Source: Chrysopilus asiliformis (lineage: Eukaryota; Arthropoda; Insecta; Diptera; Rhagionidae). Taken from it: DNA of 64,000 nucleotides. Numbering within the stretch: the stretch's first letter is position 1; each line of letters begins with the position of its first letter. Location: assembly GCA_964034945.1 (NCBI GenBank), contig OZ035962.1:110611034-110675033 (forward strand), given 5' to 3'. The position numbers and the translations under genes were made by a program. Positions 48,171 through 59,633 of this stretch are shown piece after piece. Below the pieces are notes generated by a model. That model had not been told where the DNA came from. It searched no databases and worked only from the letters and a program-made list of their open reading frames with translations.

Positions 48171-50079
48171 TACATATTTTATGGCCAACCCCCTCTGAAT
48201 TTCGAAAGTTCTTGCAAAATTTTGCACGTCATTTTCCTATTAAAACACGGTCGTGCTTTAGTTTGGCTATTTTGTACTTCGATTGATGAAGCATTTTATC
48301 GTCAGATGTGGCTAAAAAAGCCATTGTATCGAACGCGACTAGAAAATTCGAATTGCACGTAAAAAAAAAGTCTAGAAATCAGCTAAAATCCAAGCAAAAC
48401 TGGGAAAAACTGTTTTTTCCAATGCCGCTTTGACGTAAATACAATATTTCCAATGAGGATTCCACTTTGCAGGATATAACTATAATATACTGTCGCGATT
48501 TCGCACTCTTTGTTTAAAAAAAATGGTAACAGAGCTCTGAAATATCATTGGAATGATTGGAAATCGATAAGGGGCACATAATTATCCGTAGTCTTAAATC
48601 CCAATGGAAGCTTACACTCGAAGTGTGTAGATATACAACATATTAAAGCAATTGAACGCGGTTTGTGTCCGTTCATTCATTCATTTATCCATCCATCCAT
48701 CCATCCATCTATCTATTTTTCCATTCATCCATCTATTTTAGCTGTCCATCCACTTATCGTTTCACTTAGCACTTTCAGGATTTTCGGCCGGTGATGGTGT
48801 CATGGCGTAGATATACGAATAGGTACTATTACTAACCAACATAGGCGAAAACATTCTATCCAGTCGATTTGGTTTGTTGAGTCGATCTCATCACCCTCCC
48901 ATGCTACATACTATGCTCCTAAATTTTAGGTTTACGAAAGTTACAGGCACGTAGACACGACGTATATTATGTTAAGGAATGTTAGTTCCTTTGGTTTAGG
49001 TTTGTTTAAAACTGTCATCTGATAGATTGGTCATTTGTCATTCCCCCAACTCTCTTAAAAATACGAGTTTTGTTTTTATGCCCCCAAACTTTTTTTTTTG
49101 TTGGGTTTTCGCCGAGCTAAGTGTAATATCAAAATGTTTCAGTATATTTACTTTGTATACGGAAAAATATCTAGTAAGCAGTCCACCCCCGCCGTCGTTG
49201 TCGTCATCATCATCATCATTGGAAGATCTTTCCTGAGCTGTGGTTTTAGGAACTTTGTCACAAGGGCATTGTAAGTGTCAAACCGAGGAGGGTATGGTAT
49301 TGTAAATGACTTTAGAGACTGTAAGACAAATTGAGTTTCTGGTCAAACTGCCTATCAAGATGGTAGAACAAATGCTTTCAGCTAATAGGTTCATATATTA
49401 TGTCGCTCTAAAATACTGAATAACTATTTATACCCGGGATTTTAGATATGTTGTCTGACCCACGCATAAAACAAACTCAATTTATCTATTTCCAAGATAC
49501 AAAAATTACCAACTTTAATTTTTACGTAAATAATTTTAATGTTATTAAAATACCACAACATAAATACACAACATTAAAATTGAATTTATTACACAGGTTT
49601 TCTTTCTGCAGAGAAAGAAAATCTGCAGTTTACACAAGAAAACCTGCAATTTACACCGGAAATATGGATAATCGTCGATTTTGCATTTTTGTACAATTAT
49701 TGATTAAGGGTGTTGAGGTTTTCTTGGGGCTTTTATGCCATCACGGTTTCATAGACATTTTTCAAGAAAAAATTGTTTGAATATTAGTAGTTTTTTTTGA
49801 TTTCCGTAACAAGTCACAAGTCTTTTTTTGGGGAAAAGGAAATTCGGGGGCGGAGGGACTTCAATTTTTGTCATTTTCGGACGGGGTTTAATTTTTGGTA
49901 AAAGTCTGTTCTGTGCCAAATTTTGACTTTCTACAGTCGTGGGGTTTTCATTTTTTTTTTTTGTGTGTGAAGAAACTCCTCATATGAGTCTGTAAGAAAG
50001 AGTCTGTATCGAGTAAAGATTTATTTTCAAATAAAAGCTTGTTTAAAAAATTGTTTTTAGATCGAGCTTTGTTGTCTTA
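48171..50079. other. AT-rich DNA with an (ATCC)n microsatellite
   Basis: No gene recognised. CATTCATT/CATCCATC repeats at 48672-48735, a GTCATC run at 49196-49218, and a 10-bp-stem hairpin TTTTCTTTCT-GCAG-AGAAAGAAAA at 49598-49621. Confidence 0.55.
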
Positions 50080-50287
50080 GTGCGAACGTACACGCTTCTT
50101 CTCGTCGCGGCAACTTTTGGTCCTCAAAATCCCTGTCCGACGTACACGCTTCTTCACTTTTTAGTAGCAAAAACTTGTTTACAACAAGCGATCGCTCATG
50201 TGTGTGTGGTTCTCATATATGTGTTGTATTTCCAGCTCATTTCCTTTCTAGCTAGCACCGAGGCAACATCAATTGCCACAATAGAAA
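50080..50287. other. Left flank of the 2-kb hAT element
   Basis: TACACGCTTCTTC is repeated at 50087 and 50144. GCAACTTTTGGTC has an inverted relative on the far side of the hAT element (52586-52599). The open frame through here continues into the transposon and is not credited. Confidence 0.4.
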
Positions 50288-52281
50288 CAGGGCCGTATCG
50301 AAGGTTCTGGATTGGGGGGGAGACGTCTCAATTTTCCCAACTCGAACATCTAATTTTTCCCAACTGGGATGTACATAATAAAAATTCCTTTTCCTTGCCC
50401 AGAATCTCTGACAAGAAACAACTGATATAATGAAATATCAGTTGTGGTCAACACAAAACTTACTTCTACAAAATCTACCATCCTGCGCAATTTACGCTAG
50501 AGCCCTGTCGCGTTGTCAACCTAAGACGACATCCCAATAAATTCTTGGTTTATTCAAAAATATCAAAAACGTACAAAATTTGAGATAGCTTGAGAACTGT
50601 AAAAGATTTCAATTTACGGTAAATGGCAAAAAGGTAGAAAATTTTAACATCTCCAAGTTTTCCTTAAATTAATTTGTCGAAAAATCGTTAGTTTGCAGTA
50701 ATTTGCAAAAACATATTTTTTTATATTTTAATCTAAATATCTCAATAACGGTAAGAAACAAAATTGTGCAGAATGTCATTCTCATTATTTCACTTCATAC
50801 ATTCAGTCAGCAAAACCCCATTAGTTTTCAAGATAATCGCAAAAACTGTTTTTTTTTTTGGAAATAACGGTTTATCTCGATAACAGGTTGAGATATCGAG
50901 TTATATCTAAAGACAAAAGTGTGGGAAATTTTATTTTCTAAAAGTTTCGTCGTACTTAAGGCCACTAAAAAACGCGTAGTTTGGGAGTAAATCGAGAAAA
51001 ACGAAATTGCGATTTTTGAAAAACCGCCATTTTGGATACTTCCGGTTAACGGATTTCCACCAAAAGTTGATAGGATCGTCCCATTTCAGGACCCAACATG
51101 CCTATAAAATTTCATGGCTCTAGCTTTATTAGTTTTTGAGAAATCTTGTACACAGACTGACAGACAAACTGACAGACTGACAGACAGAACGACATTTTTT
51201 TAATATGACTCCAATCGACTCAGGAGTGATCGGGAAATTTTTTTAGGCAAAATTAAGAGGTCGAAATTTTTCATGAATACAATACTTTATTGCACTCCGT
51301 AGAAGAAAGTAAATTTTTTTTATTTTTCACAATTAAATAAAGGGTAAACACTAATAATCTTATGCGACTTGTGACCACAAGAAGTACCTACATTTGACTT
51401 TATATCGCTTATTTTTGGCACTTTCTTTTGTATTCAGATTTTATCCGAATCCAGTGTTGACATAAACTTATAAGAAATTAAATACATATTACTTGAAACA
51501 GTTCTTACCTATTCATTTGTTTAAAAAATCCGAACACCGATGGTACAACAATTACACTATATTTTCAAAACTCACTGTTTCAGCACGAATATACTAGATC
51601 GCTCGATTTGCTGTCTCAAATGGTCCCATTTCAATACAGTTCAATGAATCAAAACGAGTTAAGTAAGAGCGAGATAACCGTATGACTATAAATATAGTCC
51701 TTTCGTTTAAACCGTGAGTTGTCAAAGGAAAATAGACTTTCGGAATGGTGTTGGCGCATAAAGTTAGTCTCAAACTTGTGAAATTTGAATTTCGCGGCAG
51801 ACGAAATTTGAATTTCGCGATATTATACAGTTCAGTGGATGCGTTTAAGTATGATAAAGAGGGAAATACTTTTGGGACCATTTTTCAGCAGAGCTTTGTG
51901 TCACCATACTATGTTATATAGTTCTGTGCCATAAACTGATGAGAACATTATACTCCCCCCATGGTCGAGTGTCTACTCTACTCTTTCAAAGCCTTTTATT
52001 CATTCTCTCCCAACTCGCTGTGACGCTGTCGCCAAAGCAGAATGGCATGAGGAAACACAAACAAGTCATAAAACACGCCTTTGTTCACTAATAGAAAATT
52101 TGAGGTAGAAAAAGACAAGTTGGGATTTTGGAAAATCGACAAAAGAGATTTCCCAACTTGGGAAATCTCACATCTTCAAGAAGTGAGATTTCCCAACTCC
52201 TAAGGGTCAAATTCCCAACTGAAGACTTATTGGGCCCCCCCCCCCCCCCCCCCCCATCACCACCCAGTCGGTACGGCCCTG
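50288..52281. mobile_element. 2-kb hAT-type element with 8-bp TSD
   Basis: CAGGGCCGTATCGAAGG at 50288 and, inverted, CAGGGCCGTACCGACTGG from 52281. AATAGAAA is duplicated at 50280-50287 and 52282-52289. CAGGG tips plus 8-bp duplication are classic hAT. Interior: an R5 copy, a self-complementary AGATTTCCCAACTTGGGAAATCT block near 52147-52169 with relatives nearby, and a (C)21 run at 52235-52255. No hAT transposase motif seen in the short frames. Confidence 0.88.
50540..51320 (+). repeat. R5 repeat copy (left edge uncertain)
   Basis: CAACATGCCTATAAAATTTC, a GACTGACAGAC tract (51152-51188), AACGACATTTTTTT and the ATATGACTCCAATCGACTCA tail ending CTCCGTAGAAGAAAGTAAA. The tail recurs at 9127; the tract-plus-junction recurs at the end of the octamer array at 5750-5790. 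Confidence 0.65.
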
Positions 52282-52289
52282 AATAGAAA

Positions 52290-54347
52290 CTGCCAACAAT
52301 AGAAGAATAAGGACTGGTTATTTTGTTATTTACCTACCTATACCTGAAAAATAAAACTACCTGCAATTGGGATTTCACTATTTGCATTCAATTTTTGTTT
52401 ATTTGGGATATGTTTACGAGTCGGTGGCTAAGCACCGACTGCCTCAATGAAATTACGCACACATGCATGCTGACGTGCTACACGAGCGACTTCGTTTGTG
52501 TGCGTAAAAGAACATTTTCGAGTGGCAACTTTTCCCCTCTTGCCGCACTCGTTTCTTTCCTACAATTTGGTGAGGCTGAGGCATGCTGATGACCGAAAGT
52601 TGCTCCGTGTACGCCCTCGCTTAGAGGTTAGAAAGGATCACGCATTTTCCGCTCGCCGTACCTACATTTTCAAATCGATTGCCACCTTTGTGAGGTTTTT
52701 AACTACGCTGCAACGAAAACAACAAAAAAAAAATATTTAGAAAATTGCAACTAAAACAACTTTTAGTTGAATACCCTTTTTTGATTAAATTTGAACCCTA
52801 ATTTAAAAATGATCAACTGCCACAACACTTACCATGTTTGAATAAGAAACTTTTCACCAAATTTTATTGGAGTTTTCGTTGGGTACTCACTTTAAAAGTT
52901 TCCAAAATCTTTCAACATAAGAACGTCGTTGACTGTATTTCGAAAACAAAAATGTCAAGTAAAACAGCTATTTTGTGCAGAAATTTATAGCACTAGAATA
53001 GCTACTTAACATTTGCCATAGATTAGAAATTTATGCTTATCTTTGGCTCTGTTATATTTTTCTAGTCAATTCCTTAGGAAAATTATTACTCTTAAGGGTG
53101 TTGAATTACTTGGCATTTCCTTTATCCAACGATGAAATAAAATAAAATACAACAGGCATAAGAATAACAAAAAACAGAGGCAAAAATCATGAAAGCCAAA
53201 GAAAAAAAACAACCTCAAGAGAAGAAAAACAAACAAATTTTCATCGTTCCATAGAGGACAATGTTTTCAAGTGGCCGCATGTTTCCCGTTTCTTTTTCTA
53301 AACTTTTCCCTCTTTTTCATTCTCATTTTCTTATCATTGGATGACTTTTTACAATACAATGGCCTTATATTGTCTATGCCTTCCTTCCTTCCTGTCTTTC
53401 TTAGATATTTTTATATTTTCTCATATTCCTTGGCTTCTTCTTTTATTTTCATAAGAACAAGAGTATATTTTCATAAGTCACAAGTATATTTTTTCGCGTT
53501 TTTCATATTTTCTTCTTTATTCATCCCTTAGGACTTGCTATAATAATAAAAATATACGAAAAATAAATTATCGAAAGACATGACAACATTTCGGCATCTA
53601 ACATCGTTTTGAATATTCTCAAAAAGGACGATCAGAGCTGAATAAAAAAAAATTTACAAAATATTGGTTTGACTGAAATCACTTGCAATCATCAAATTGA
53701 AAATCTCATGGATGTGTTTTGATCCGTTTTTATAGACAAAGTGGAAAGTGGATATTTAAAAAAAAATCGAAAAATTGCTAACGATGTCCTTCTGCTGAAC
53801 ACGATTATTTTAGGCGAGTACAAAAGTTAAGCAGACATTTTGCACTCAAAGAAAAATTTTAATGTTTTTAAAAAAGTTACCATATTTTTTTATAAGAATC
53901 TCGAAAAAGTTATCGGAGGAGAGCGGGAGGGGGGAGGCAAAGTGTGAGGATATTTTTAATGCTTCGAAATTAATCTTGAAAATTTCGAAAATCCGATCAA
54001 AAGGAAGTTTCAATTTTTCTTCTATTTGTGATTTTCTTTCCCCTTTCTACTTTACTCTTTCTACTTTACTCTTTCTTCTTTCCCCTTTCATCTTTCCCCT
54101 TTCTTTTTTCCCCTATCCTGATATATCTTGAACCGTTGAATAGTATAGCACATGCCACATTCTTACTTTGGCTACCAGATATTTCTTTCGCCCATCCCCC
54201 AAATGAACGGACGAGTTTTTACGGTTCTCTTGAAAACCATTACCATTGCGAAACAAATATAGAAGCATAAAGCGCGAGTTTACATATCTTTTTTCATACA
54301 TCAAATTTCAATTGGGTCATTTTTTTGATTTATGTGGCTCACCCTAA
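52290..54347. other. Intergenic DNA
   Basis: No gene recognised. 52420-52680 is GC-richer; GGGAAAAGTTGCCACTCGAA (minus strand, about 52518-52538) is close to a phrase in the MITE at 43089. A pyrimidine repeat (CTTTCTACTTTACTCTTTCT) lies at 54040-54115. Confidence 0.5.
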
Positions 54348-54809
54348 TGCGGCGGTCACACGACGCTGTTTTGCCAGCGCTAGTGGCTGTTTGGCTGTTG
54401 GCTGCCGTTTCAGCAGCACCGTGTGAACCCTAGTGCGTTGCTACTACCAGCAGCAGCGTGATGATTTTAGCAGCGCTAGTGAAGTAGAGACCGTTGTACT
54501 ATGCCAGCGCTACTAGGGATCACGTGACCCTGTCACATGGTTTCTGAGCTGTCAAAAGTCTGATAAGTGGTAAAGTTTGTTTATTGTAAGTTGTTATTGT
54601 ACGTTTATTTATTTAAATTTGTGTGTAACGTTTATTATTTAAAAAATCTCCCAGATTAAAATGTCAAACCGCTGTTTTGTTACTTGCCAGCGCTACTAAA
54701 GTAGAAATCGTGTGAACCCTTTCAGTACGCTGGCTGCTGTTGCTACTTGCCAGTGCTACAAACCAACAGCAGCCAGCGGCTGGCAAAACAGCGTCGTGTG
54801 ACCGCGGCA
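54348..54809. mobile_element. PIF/Harbinger-type MITE, TAA duplication
   Basis: 31-bp inverted repeats with one mismatch (TGCGGCGGTCACACGACGCT and TGCCGCGGTCACACGACGCT). TAA at 54345-54347 and 54810-54812. Interior rich in GCCAGCGCTACTA / CAGCAGC words on both strands, giving a GC-rich foldable element in an AT-rich region. 462 bp, non-coding. Confidence 0.88.
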
Positions 54810-54812
54810 TAA

Positions 54813-55029
54813 GAAGGCATGTTTTATCGCTATTTTTTCAATTAAAATAAATATTCTAAAATATCAACAGTGTTTAATACCACTGAATTAATCGCATTCA
54901 TTTAAGGCCTCACATAATGGTGGTCACATTATTCCAAAAAGACGGCTCTATGGTTATTTTTCCAAGCCTTTTATTTTAAGACCCCACAAGATGGGGACAT
55001 CATGTATTCGATTTGAACAAAAAATGGCG
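54813..55029. other. Spacer
   Basis: Short AT-rich stretch, nothing recognised. Confidence 0.5.
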
Positions 55030-55036
55030 TCTATCG

Positions 55037-56100
55037 CACCTATGTGAACTTGGCTTGCGAAGTGCGGAAACTCGAAATAAAATTTACATGAAAAAATTGT
55101 ACTAAAATTGTACTAAATTGTACTGCATCTTAAAAAAATTGTACTCGAAAGGATTCGACAGAAATTAAAAATTGAAAAAAGACCAGCCGGCAGAGTTTTC
55201 GGAAGAATTTTTTTTTGATGCAGAATAATTGTACTAAAATTGTACTAAATTGTACCGCAAAGAAAAAAAATTGTACTCGTTCAGGTTCCTCGGAAATTGA
55301 AAAAAATCGAAAAAAACGATTTTTCGCGAGAAATCGGCAGTCTTGTTTCGGAAGGAAAAAATGTTTCTGCAGAATAATTGTACTAAAATTGTACTAAATT
55401 GTACCGCAAAGAAAAAAAAGTGTACTAGTACAGTTTTCTCAAAAATCGAAAAAAAAATATTTTTTGGTTTCGGAAGAAATTTTTTTTCGTAGAATAATTG
55501 TACTAAAATTGTACTAAATTGTACCACAAAGGAAAAAAATTGTACTCGTTCAGGTTCCTCGGAAATTGAAAAAAATCGAAAAAAACGATTTTTCGCGAGA
55601 AATCGGCAGTCTTGTTTCGGAAGGAAAAAATGTTTCTGCAGAATAATTGTACTAAAATTGTACTAAATTGTACCGCAAAGAAAAAAAAGTGTACTAGTAC
55701 AGTTTTCTCAAAAATCGAAAAAAAAAATATTTTTTGGTTTCGGAAGAATTTTTTTTTCAATTTAGTACAATTATTCTGCAGAAACATTTTTTCCTTCCGA
55801 AACAAGACTGCCGATTTCTCGCGAAAAATCGTTTTTTTTCGATTTTTTTCAATTTCCGAGGAACCTGAACGAGTACAATTTTTTCCTTTGTGGTACAATT
55901 TAGTACAATTATTCTGCATCAAAAAAAAATTCTTCCGAAAACTCTGCCGGCTGGTCTTTTTTCAATTTTTAATTTCTGTCGAATCCTTTCGAGTACAATT
56001 TTTTTAAAATGCAGTACAATTTAGTACAATTTTAGTACAATTTTTTCATGTAAATTTTATTTCGAGTTTCCGCACTTCGCAAGCCAAGTTCACATAGGTG
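55037..56100. mobile_element. 1.06-kb foldback element with 7-bp TSD
   Basis: CACCTATGTGAACTTGGCTT begins both arms. The first ~190 bp of the two arms differ by one substitution, and similarity continues to about 340 bp. TCTATCG is duplicated at 55030-55036 and 56101-56107. Tandem modules, each starting TTGTACTAAAATTGTACTAA, lie at 55097, 55229, 55378, 55498 and 55647 (alternating 149- and 120-bp spacing), then inverted modules follow to 56030. Frames inside are repeat translation. Confidence 0.9.
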
Positions 56101-56107
56101 TCTATCG

Positions 56108-56254
56108 TCCTCCATTCTGTTTTTGTTGATCTTCCAATACACGCTGATAATTCTTTTCCGAAATCTTTTCATTTGAGACCCTACACGCCGTGGACTACCG
56201 GACGCCATTTTGTTTAATTTTTTCTCTTACATGCATACACACATATTGCATTGT
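56108..56254. other. Spacer
   Basis: Nothing recognised. Confidence 0.5.
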
Positions 56255-56385
56255 CATCGGAGTTACGTATGGAGTTACGTATAATTTCAGGTCAATCGGA
56301 TGGGTCAAAATTAGGTTACAAGAATTGACCCTGACTGACAGACAGACAAAGAAGCAAGCTAAGTAAAAGCTTTCAAAAAAAAAAG
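56255..56385 (-). repeat. Isolated R4 head
   Basis: On the minus strand: GAAAGCTTTTACTTAGCTTG, a GTCTGTCTGTC tract, AATTTTGACCCATCCGATTG, CATACGTAACTCCGATGACA, in the order of 62746-62890, but with no minisatellite body behind it. Confidence 0.65.
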
Positions 56386-58608
56386 TGATCTCTCCAGTGC
56401 AAAAAAGAGTTTCTAGGAAGAAGAGTTACGAAGAAATTGTATGCCCTTCCAATTAGCGACATTGTGATACTTCTGGATAACGGAAAATTAGGCATCATAA
56501 GGAAAACAACATTTGATAAGTAGTTAAAAAGTTATTTTTTTTGGAAAATTGTCGTGTATTTATCAAGTAAAATGAAGCAAAAAAAATATAATTTATTGAT
56601 ATAAATTTTTCCTGTTATTTGTTTTAAGAAAAATCCCTTCCAATTTATTCTTTGGCACATTTTTGTTTTTTTGCTCGTAAAACTTTTTAAACTTAAATCA
56701 CAAAATTTCATTTATAGCCAATTACATTCAGTATATTTACTTAAAAAAAAATTCAATAAACTTACTTGAAATTTCTTCATACTTCCAAAGTGAAAACTCC
56801 TCAGAAAATAGAATATTACTTTTTAAACAGGAAAATAAAAATTTAAAATGACATGATTTAATAAAAAGCAAGTCCAATTTATTTTAACGAAAATGAGGGT
56901 AACAAACATCGTCACATCGGTTGCTGGCTAAAAAAAACATAATAATAAAGGACCCTCCACGAAAAAGTGAAAGTTTTTCACATCCATGGTTACGTGTCTA
57001 TTTAAGGGGAGAATAGAGAAAAAAGAAAACTTTTCAATGGGATTCTGTGATTTTTAAAATCTCCCGTGCGTCCATCCCCCTTGACAACATACAGAAATCC
57101 GCGATTATAATCACGCAAATGGCAAATTTTGGATTTACATCAAAAGACGATAAATATTTTAATTATACTCAACGAAAATTCACAATCCACCCATCCACCT
57201 TAATAACCGCCAAATGACAACATCCGCTTTATAATTAAGATGATGACATACACAGAGCAGAGCAATCTTATTACGTGCGTATACATGAGACCCTGTAAAT
57301 TTACCATATATTTGCCTCCTTAACGAGACAACATACCGCATACATAAATACAGATTTTATTCGGGACGTTTGCCTTATGGAGCTATCGCCCAACCAAAGT
57401 TCAATAGAAGAGTACGCGAGAAGGTTATGGAAGGATGATGTCCTTGGAGGCCACTTTATTATGTATCAAGAAGGATTTTGATCAAATATGTTCCGTTGAT
57501 ATACACAAGAAAGTAGATTTGAAAGGTTTATGTACATCCAGTCATTGCGTGCGTAAATTTGTGTATGTGTGTGTGTGTGCGTGTGTTTGTGCTATACTGT
57601 ATAGTACAGCATTAGAGTCATCCTGTCGGCAATATATGCATGAGCTCGAAAATAATATCTCTTTATACGTAACAAATTTATATCCGTATAGGCATAAAAG
57701 TTTTCAAGTTTCCAAAGTTAAATTATATTTTCCGAAACATTAGACAGATTCGCATATGCGAGACTTATGTCAAATTTAGAAAATTTTCCTTTTCTTTCGT
57801 TCGCCGAAGTTTCATTTTTTCATACATTCTTCAAATTTATACTATATGTGGTGTATTTCTTTTTAAGTACATAAAAAATACGCATAATAGATACGTCGAG
57901 ATATGTTGGGTACCGGAAAAACCGACTTCTATGCTTAGATAATACTTTAGACTTTGCTTTGATACTTTTTTTTTTGTTGGTTTTCTATACCAAACTTTTA
58001 TACCTATACTCATACCTAGTTCCTCTACCGAGTTTTGTATTTTTGTTTCTTTTTTATCCTTATTTCTTGATCTTGTTTTACCAACCCTGACGACCTTCCC
58101 ATTTGGATTACATTAAATTCCCATTTTGTCATTTCTTTCGTTTTGTTTACTGTGGCCCCATGCTATTCTGCATACGCACGTTTCAGCTCTAATATGATTT
58201 TCGCATTAGAATTTCTTTTTATAATTTGATTTCGTTGTTGATTTTTTTTCTCTCTCGACACTTTCCTGTATCCGTGTATTTTTCAAAATATAATTGAAAA
58301 TGCTTTTTGGCATTACCCGAACCAGGATAGATCCTTTGACAGTCGAAAACATTTATCTTCCTGAATTGCAGCTTTTAAATAGAAGAAAATCTTCTATTTC
58401 CAAAGACGCAATCAAGAAAGTTCTTATAGTACAACTTGATTCTAAAATTTCGATTTCAAATGGATCTTAATGTATGGGGAAGCTACTATTATAAACACTT
58501 TTTGGGTTGCGCATTTTTCGAAAAAAAAAAAATCAATCGGTCGAGTAGTTTCAGAGTATAAGGATTTGACCTAAAATCAGAATGAGATGATATCTCTTGA
58601 ACAAATCA
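56386..58608. other. AT-rich intergenic DNA
   Basis: No gene recognised. A (GT)n run at 57562-57590. Open frames below 103 codons without domains. Confidence 0.55.
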
Positions 58609-59351
58609 GGGCATCAATCGTGTAACGCGACGCAGACACGAAATTGCGTCTTTCATTATGAAAAGCAATCGTGTATGGCGACGCGTCGTTGCACACTAGC
58701 GACGCGTCTTTTCGTTCAGCGACACAGTTCGAGGCGTCGCTCAGTGTCATTTCGTCTGTCATTTCACAATGGAGGAACCAAAGTAAATAAAAGTTTTTGT
58801 ATTTAAATCATAAAAAAATTTATATTATTTTAGGAAGATAACGAATGAAAAGCAGTGGGAAACCCTTGTAAGGTTCATGGATGAAAATAATGCCTTAGCG
58901 AGGGGCGCGTTTGACACTGGTGCCTCCGGCAACAAAAAGAAAAAAACTTTTGTGGGAGGATTTGATTTTTATTCACTTCAAGCAAAAAGTCTATTAATTA
59001 TACATTACTGTTTTGAGGTGAGCTGGAACGGATCATTTATGTCCCTTTAGAACCTGCGAACAACTCGTAATTCACTTTTTTCTGGTGAACTTAACACAAA
59101 ATTAATTTCAGCTAATCCAAACATTTTTATTTTGACGTTTCTGTAGCAAGATATTTGTAGTGAGCAAAACTGGTCCGTATTGTGCACTCGGAAAGCTTTA
59201 TTTAGCATGACCTATAATTGATTTACGAAATTCAATCCATTGAACGTTAAAACTTTTTAGTGTCGCGGTACAAGATTAGAAAAACGTGTCGCGTCGATGT
59301 CGCCGTCTCAGCTCAAAGACGGAGACGCGTCTCGTTACACGATTGATGCCC
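58609..59351. mobile_element. PIF/Harbinger derivative with Myb/SANT-like ORF
   Basis: GGGCATCAATCGTGTAACG begins both ends (58609, and inverted from 59351); the match covers about 25 bp with one mismatch. Subterminal GCGACGCGTC words occur on both sides. No clear target duplication. It carries a spliced small gene (58769-59050) that belongs to the PIF/Harbinger accessory-protein type, so assignment rests on that. Confidence 0.75.
58769..59050 (+). pseudogene. Truncated Myb/SANT-like (PIF/Harbinger ORF1) gene
   Basis: Exon 1 58769-58782 (ATGGAGGAACCAAA), a 51-bp intron with GTAAAT donor and TTATTTTAG acceptor, exon 2 58834-59050; 76 residues. The product starts MEEPK, then ITNEKQWETLVRFMDENN, ALARGAFDTGASGNKKKK. 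The pattern (Q)W..LV.FM..N..LARG.F......K is the first helix region of Myb/SANT-like (zeste/MADF-related) DNA-binding proteins that PIF/Harbinger elements encode beside their transposase and that help it bind transposon ends. After the lysine run the sequence no longer follows the domain, so the remaining helices are deleted. Lying between the element's inverted repeats supports transposon ownership rather than a host gene. Confidence 0.68.
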
Positions 59352-59359
59352 AGGCTCTA

Positions 59360-59631
59360 CACTCAGAAAAATGGAGGCTAACTCGACGACCTACATACGG
59401 CGTAATTGGCCTCGGGCAGGCGCGCGTTCGCCTGCATGTGGGCAAGTAAAACTGAGTTGACCAGTGGTCGGAGAAATTCTGAAATTAAGCCACCAGCAGG
59501 TGAAGTAGGGCATTGGGAGGTGCACGAGTTGACCTTAGATAGGTTAACTCTGACCGCTAGCTGGCTTACAGAAACCTCTGTAAGGTCAGAGTTAACCTGA
59601 CAAAAAGTTGACCTGAACATTTTTCTGAGTG
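59360..59631. mobile_element. 272-bp TA-flanked MITE
   Basis: CACTCAGAAAAATG at each end in inverted orientation; TA at 59358-59359 and 59632-59633. GGTCAGAGTTAACCT-type repeats inside. Its frames (64 and 103 codons on opposite strands) are by-products. Terminal similarity to the 61221 element. Confidence 0.85.
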
Positions 59632-59633
59632 TA

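Noticed and set aside
50080..50430. 116-codon frame
   Set aside because: It crosses the precise left end of the hAT element (50288), so it cannot be an ancestral host exon as read.
51594..51881. 95-codon frame inside the 2-kb hAT element
   Set aside because: No BED finger, catalytic or dimerisation motif of hAT transposases visible.
55215..56007. Overlapping 60-139-codon frames on both strands
   Set aside because: They arise from the tandem and inverted modules of the foldback element; the same peptides appear on both strands.
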